Below are positions 60,957-64,000 of a stretch of DNA of 64,000 nucleotides, piece by piece (position 1 is the stretch's first letter; each line of letters opens with the position of its first letter). The notes beneath the pieces were generated by a model. That model did no database searches and had not been told where the DNA came from. It saw only the letters and a list, made by a program, of their open reading frames with translations. This DNA is from VGJW01 sp035285595 (lineage in GTDB: Bacteria; Cyanobacteriota; Sericytochromatia; S15B-MN24; VGJW01), in assembly GCA_035285595.1 (NCBI GenBank), contig JAYKGV010000004.1, positions 1-64,000 on the forward strand, read 5' to 3'. Position numbers and translations under genes: made by a program.

Positions 60957-63034
60957 GGTCTGCCTGCCTGCCACGGCGGGCCGTGCTTCCTGCAGTGGCG
61001 CTGGCTCTGGCCCTGGGGCAACCGTGGCCGGCCGTGGCGGCGGACCAGCTCGAGGATCTCTTGCGTCCGTACCCAGGGCCGCCGGCGGTTTTGCGGGATC
61101 GCCATGGCGTGGTCTTCGGTGAGTTACGCGGGGACCGACACCAGCACGCGGTGGCGTTGGCAGATGTGCCCGATTCGTTGCGCCAGGCGCTCATCGCCAC
61201 CGAGGATCCTGGCTTCTATGGCAATGTGGGTTTCGATCCACGTGGACTGGCCCGAGCCTTGTTCCGCAATCTGCTGGCGGGCAAGGCCCGTGAGGGCGGG
61301 TCCACCTTGACGCAGCAGCTGGCAAAAACCTTGATCCAGGATCGTCGCAAGACGCTGGATCGCAAGTGGCGCGAGGCTGTCGTGACTTTGCAGCTTACTC
61401 AGCGCTTGACCAAGGATCAGATCCTTGAGCGGTACCTGAACGAAGTATGGTGGGGGCGAGGGACACACGGCGTGGCTGCGGCTGCAGAGGTCTATTTCGG
61501 CAAGGCGATCACGCGGCTTGATGCAGGGCAGGGAGCTTTGCTGGTGGCGATGCTGAAGGGCCCCTCGCAGTATGACCCCTTTACCGACGAAGGGCTCCGA
61601 CGTCTGGTGGAGCGGCAGAAGTATGTATTGGCTCGCATGGTGGAGGCGGGATATCTGCCCGAGGGCAAGGTGGAACGCGAGGCCCGCCAGAAGGTGGTTG
61701 AGGCCTGGCGAGCCGGCAAGGCCAGTGTGGCCAGAGTGCGCGCGGCCATGGGCTTCCGTAGCTCTCCTCGGGATGAATATGCTTGGTTCCGTCGGCGTCT
61801 GCAAGGCTTGCTCGAAGCTCGTCACGGAGAGGATCGCGTACAGCAAGGTGCGCTCTCGGTCCAGACGACGCTGGATACCCGTTTGCAGGAGCTGGCCGTC
61901 GCAGCAGCCGAGGAAGCCGTGCGCACGGAGGGCAAGAAGATGGGGTTTCGCCAGGTGGCGATTGCCGCCATCGAGCCGGGAACGGGTTACGTGCGGGCTC
62001 TGGTCGGCGGGGTGGGGGCGACTGATTATGATCGCACGATGGCCAGGCTGCAGCTCGGCAGCTGCATGAAGCCATTCATCTATCTCGCGGCCTTTGCCGC
62101 GGGCAAGTCACCCGAAGATGTCGTCGTCGATGCGGCGGCTCGTTACCCTGCCGGCGAGGGACGCTGGTATCAACCGCGCAATGATGACGGTCGGATTTAC
62201 GGGGCGGTGACCCTGCGCGCGGCTCTCGAACAAAGTCTCAATACCGTGGCCGTTCGCCTTTATGCAGAGATCGGGAGAGAACCGGTTTCTGCGATCTTGC
62301 AGGCTGCTGGGATGAGAGGCCCGCATCCGCGGGACTTGACTTTGGCCCTGGGCTCGGGCATCACCCATCCTGTCGAGATTGCAGCGGCCTATGCCGCCTT
62401 TGCCAACCAAGGCCAGTGGGTCCAGCCGGTGTTGCACACTCAGGTCCGAGGAGGCGGCGTGGACGAGCGTCCGGTGCCTCGCAAGGTCAAGGTGGCCGAG
62501 CCGTGGCACGTGAGCCATTTGGTCTCTGTTCTCTCTGGTGTGCTCGAGCGGGGTACGGCCAAAGGACGGGGCATCGGGCGTCCGGCGGCGGGCAAGACCG
62601 GCACCACCAGTGCCTTCCGGGACGCGTGGTTCGTGGGCTTCACTCCTCAGCTCTGCCTGGCCGTCTGGGTAGGCAATGATGATCGAAGGCCCATGCGCGA
62701 GGGAGCCTTTGGGGGGAGGGTGGCGGCCGGCATCTGGCGCAAGGTCATGTCCGCCTGGCATCAGGGCCTGCCAGTCAAGGCCTTTCCCATGGTTCCCCCC
62801 CCAGTGATGATTGCCTCGCCGACCCCCGCTCCGCTGTCGACCTGGGATCCCTTCTTGGACGACCAGCCGGTGGTCTTGCCCAGTTCCGGGCCGAGCCCTG
62901 TCATGCAGGAGAGCGCTGTCGGGGCTTCATCGAGCGTGCTGCCGGACGCCTCGATCCGGAATGGCACGCTGCAGGACGAGTCTGATGCCGTTCGTCGTTT
63001 GCCTCGTCCACGTCTCCCCGGGGGCCGGCCGTGA
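60953..63034 (+). CDS. Class A penicillin-binding protein (PBP1-type)
   Basis: A 693-residue bifunctional peptidoglycan synthase. The signal/anchor is AVLPAVALALALG. The GT51 transglycosylase domain has ATEDPGFYGNVGFDPRGLAR and GGSTLTQQLAKTL. The transpeptidase has the Ser-x-x-Lys motif SCMK (in LGSCMKPFIYL), the SLN motif (EQSLNTVAVRL) and the KTG triad (GKTGTTSAFRDAWFVGF). A Pro/Ser-rich tail of about 90 residues follows. It acts in the periplasm. Its GTG start overlaps the Ycf45-like gene and its end overlaps tmk. Confidence 0.95.
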   Translation: MRSACLPRRAVLPAVALALALGQPWPAVAADQLEDLLRPYPGPPAVLRDRHGVVFGELRGDRHQHAVALADVPDSLRQALIATEDPGFYGNVGFDPRGLARALFRNLLAGKAREGGSTLTQQLAKTLIQDRRKTLDRKWREAVVTLQLTQRLTKDQILERYLNEVWWGRGTHGVAAAAEVYFGKAITRLDAGQGALLVAMLKGPSQYDPFTDEGLRRLVERQKYVLARMVEAGYLPEGKVEREARQKVVEAWRAGKASVARVRAAMGFRSSPRDEYAWFRRRLQGLLEARHGEDRVQQGALSVQTTLDTRLQELAVAAAEEAVRTEGKKMGFRQVAIAAIEPGTGYVRALVGGVGATDYDRTMARLQLGSCMKPFIYLAAFAAGKSPEDVVVDAAARYPAGEGRWYQPRNDDGRIYGAVTLRAALEQSLNTVAVRLYAEIGREPVSAILQAAGMRGPHPRDLTLALGSGITHPVEIAAAYAAFANQGQWVQPVLHTQVRGGGVDERPVPRKVKVAEPWHVSHLVSVLSGVLERGTAKGRGIGRPAAGKTGTTSAFRDAWFVGFTPQLCLAVWVGNDDRRPMREGAFGGRVAAGIWRKVMSAWHQGLPVKAFPMVPPPVMIASPTPAPLSTWDPFLDDQPVVLPSSGPSPVMQESAVGASSSVLPDASIRNGTLQDESDAVRRLPRPRLPGGRP

Positions 63035-63702
63035 GGGGGCGGGCCGTGGGCAAGTCGCACTTTGGTCGCCGTGTGTCTGGAGTCGGGACGAGTGGCCGCT
63101 TCATCACGTTGGAGGGAGGTGAAGGGGCAGGCAAGAGCACCCTGTTGCAGGGGCTGGCAGTCGAGCTCGCGGGACAGGGACTGGAAGTGGTGGTGACGCG
63201 CGAACCTGGGGGCACGTCCTTGGGGAGCGAACTCCGATCCTTGCTGTTGACGAGTGGACATGCGATCGACCCCGTGGCAGAGTTGCTTCTCTACGGGGCG
63301 GATCGGGCGCAGCATTTGACCGAGGTGGTGCGGCCAGCCCTTGACCGGGGGGCGTGGGTCTTGTGCGATCGGCACGCGGACTCGCTGGTGGCCTATCAGG
63401 CATATGGGAGAGGCTTGCCACGTGACCTGGTGGACCGGGTCAATGCCTTGGCGACGGGCGGACTGCTTCCCGATCGAACCCTTTGGCTCGACCTCCCAGT
63501 CGAGGAAGGATTGCGTCGTGCGGCGGCGACACGTGGGCCCGACAGGCTGGAGGCAGCTGGCTTGGCCTTTCATGAGCGGGTACGAGCGGGGTTTGCGTCC
63601 TTGGCATGTGAGTCTCCAGACCGAATCGTGCGGATCGAGGCCACGCGTTCCCCCGAAGAAGTGCTGGCGGCGGCGGTGGAGATTTTGGCCGAGCTTGGCT
63701 GA
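63031..63702 (+). CDS. tmk: Thymidylate kinase
   Basis: A 223-residue dTMP kinase. The P-loop is EGGEGAGKSTLLQGL, the dTMP-binding DR motif is CDRHADSLVAYQAYG, REPGGT follows the core and a lid with RRAAATRG ends the domain. It makes dTDP for DNA synthesis. The GTG start overlaps the PBP gene (GTGA); an internal GTG near codon 16 would also give a full domain, so the first 15 residues are uncertain. Confidence 0.94.
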   Translation: MRGRAVGKSHFGRRVSGVGTSGRFITLEGGEGAGKSTLLQGLAVELAGQGLEVVVTREPGGTSLGSELRSLLLTSGHAIDPVAELLLYGADRAQHLTEVVRPALDRGAWVLCDRHADSLVAYQAYGRGLPRDLVDRVNALATGGLLPDRTLWLDLPVEEGLRRAAATRGPDRLEAAGLAFHERVRAGFASLACESPDRIVRIEATRSPEEVLAAAVEILAELG

Positions 63703-63856
63703 GGGGGTCGGCTCACGCGTTACCCCGCAGTTCAGTCAGGACGATTGGGGGGGTATCTCCTATCCACGCCACTACAGGCCAGATCAGCCTTGTGGTAACG
63801 GGTTATGGGGACCCAACGGCCAGTACCAATCACGTAGATCCTGATAGGACCAGCCC
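63703..63856. other. Intergenic region after tmk
   Basis: About 150 bases without a clear gene. It holds short repeats of G and C runs (GATTGGGGGGGTATC, GGTAACGGGTTATGGGGACCC) and a lower G/C bias than the coding regions. It may include a small structured RNA or the 5' leader of the next gene. No terminator hairpin with a U tract was found. Confidence 0.35.
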
Positions 63857-64000
63857 ATGGACTACCCGTCACCTAACCAGCGGGGACTGTCCGGTCAGAA
63901 GAGTCAGACCAAGGGGTGTCTCTACTTGACGGGCACAAAGGAGGACAAGTGGCTGCGTGCCCCTTCTCAGTTCGCGTGCACTAGCTGGGGCGAAGCGGGC
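63857..64000 (+). CDS. Possible partial CDS at the window edge
   Basis: A plus-strand frame opens at the ATG at 63857 and stays open for 48 codons to the end of the window (DYPSPNQRGLSGQKS, CLYLTGTKEDKWLRAP). AGGA lies 7-8 bases upstream, and an in-frame TAG just before marks it as the first possible start. Codon third positions are less G/C-rich than in its neighbours, so it may instead be noncoding. No family is recognised. Confidence 0.35.
   Translation, partial: MDYPSPNQRGLSGQKSQTKGCLYLTGTKEDKWLRAPSQFACTSWGEAG

Overview
The window is GC-rich, densely coded DNA from a diderm (outer-membrane) bacterium. Supporting genes are an LpxL-type acyltransferase, a TolC-family protein, an SLH-domain outer-membrane protein, many lipoproteins and an alternative complex III (ACIII) operon. 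A homologue of cyanobacterial LdpA sits directly upstream of a Ycf45-type R3H/AAA ATPase, and SLH domains are fused to a probable outer-membrane barrel. No photosynthesis gene is seen. This points to a non-photosynthetic relative of the Cyanobacteria, such as the Sericytochromatia/Tanganyikabacteria. That placement is an inference from gene content, not a phylogeny.

Layout, left to right. 1-4.1 kb (minus): an operon of an LpxL-like acyltransferase fused to a propeller-like domain, a TolB-like lipoprotein, a small unknown protein and a DnaB-like protein without a Walker A motif (cut by the window edge). 4.2-12.9 kb (plus): a 2322-residue TPR protein, a PdxJ-like protein lacking catalytic residues, and HtpX. 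12.9-20.4 kb: a flagellar hook/rod-type protein, an NHL-repeat lipoprotein, unknown proteins, QueG and an aldehyde dehydrogenase. 20.4-27.5 kb: an SDR and the ACIII operon actA-B1-B2-C-D-E with a split actB. 27.5-35.5 kb: lipoproteins, including two paralogous pairs arranged A1> <B1 <B2 A2>. 35.5-38.7 kb: a DUF2156 protein, an ABC exporter and two tRNA-Glu genes. 38.8-43.8 kb: SLH protein, surface protein, GH3 hydrolase, a lipoprotein and a FeoC-like regulator. 43.9-47.9 kb: selA, selB and a SpoU-type methyltransferase. 47.9-53 kb: QueF, a GT-B protein, a tandem Usp protein, a RibD-like protein with a degenerate deaminase half, and DAHP synthase. 53-58.3 kb: a probable selenocysteine peroxiredoxin, small unknowns, and an operon of a secreted LIM-DA1 metallopeptidase, a TolC-family protein and a small protein; then glucokinase. 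58.4-63.7 kb: ldpA, the Ycf45-like ATPase, a class A PBP and tmk.

The main connected discovery is selenium decoding. selA and selB lie about 6 kb from a peroxiredoxin frame in which TGA replaces the peroxidatic Cys codon and is followed at once by a bacterial SECIS-like hairpin. Several enzyme folds also look repurposed, with catalytic residues missing (DnaB-like, PdxJ-like, RibD deaminase domain). The LIM-DA1 peptidase is a bacterial relative of plant DA1 proteins.

Genes are tightly packed, with many 4-base ATGA/GTGA overlaps and frequent TTG/GTG starts. No IS element, prophage or CRISPR array was seen.
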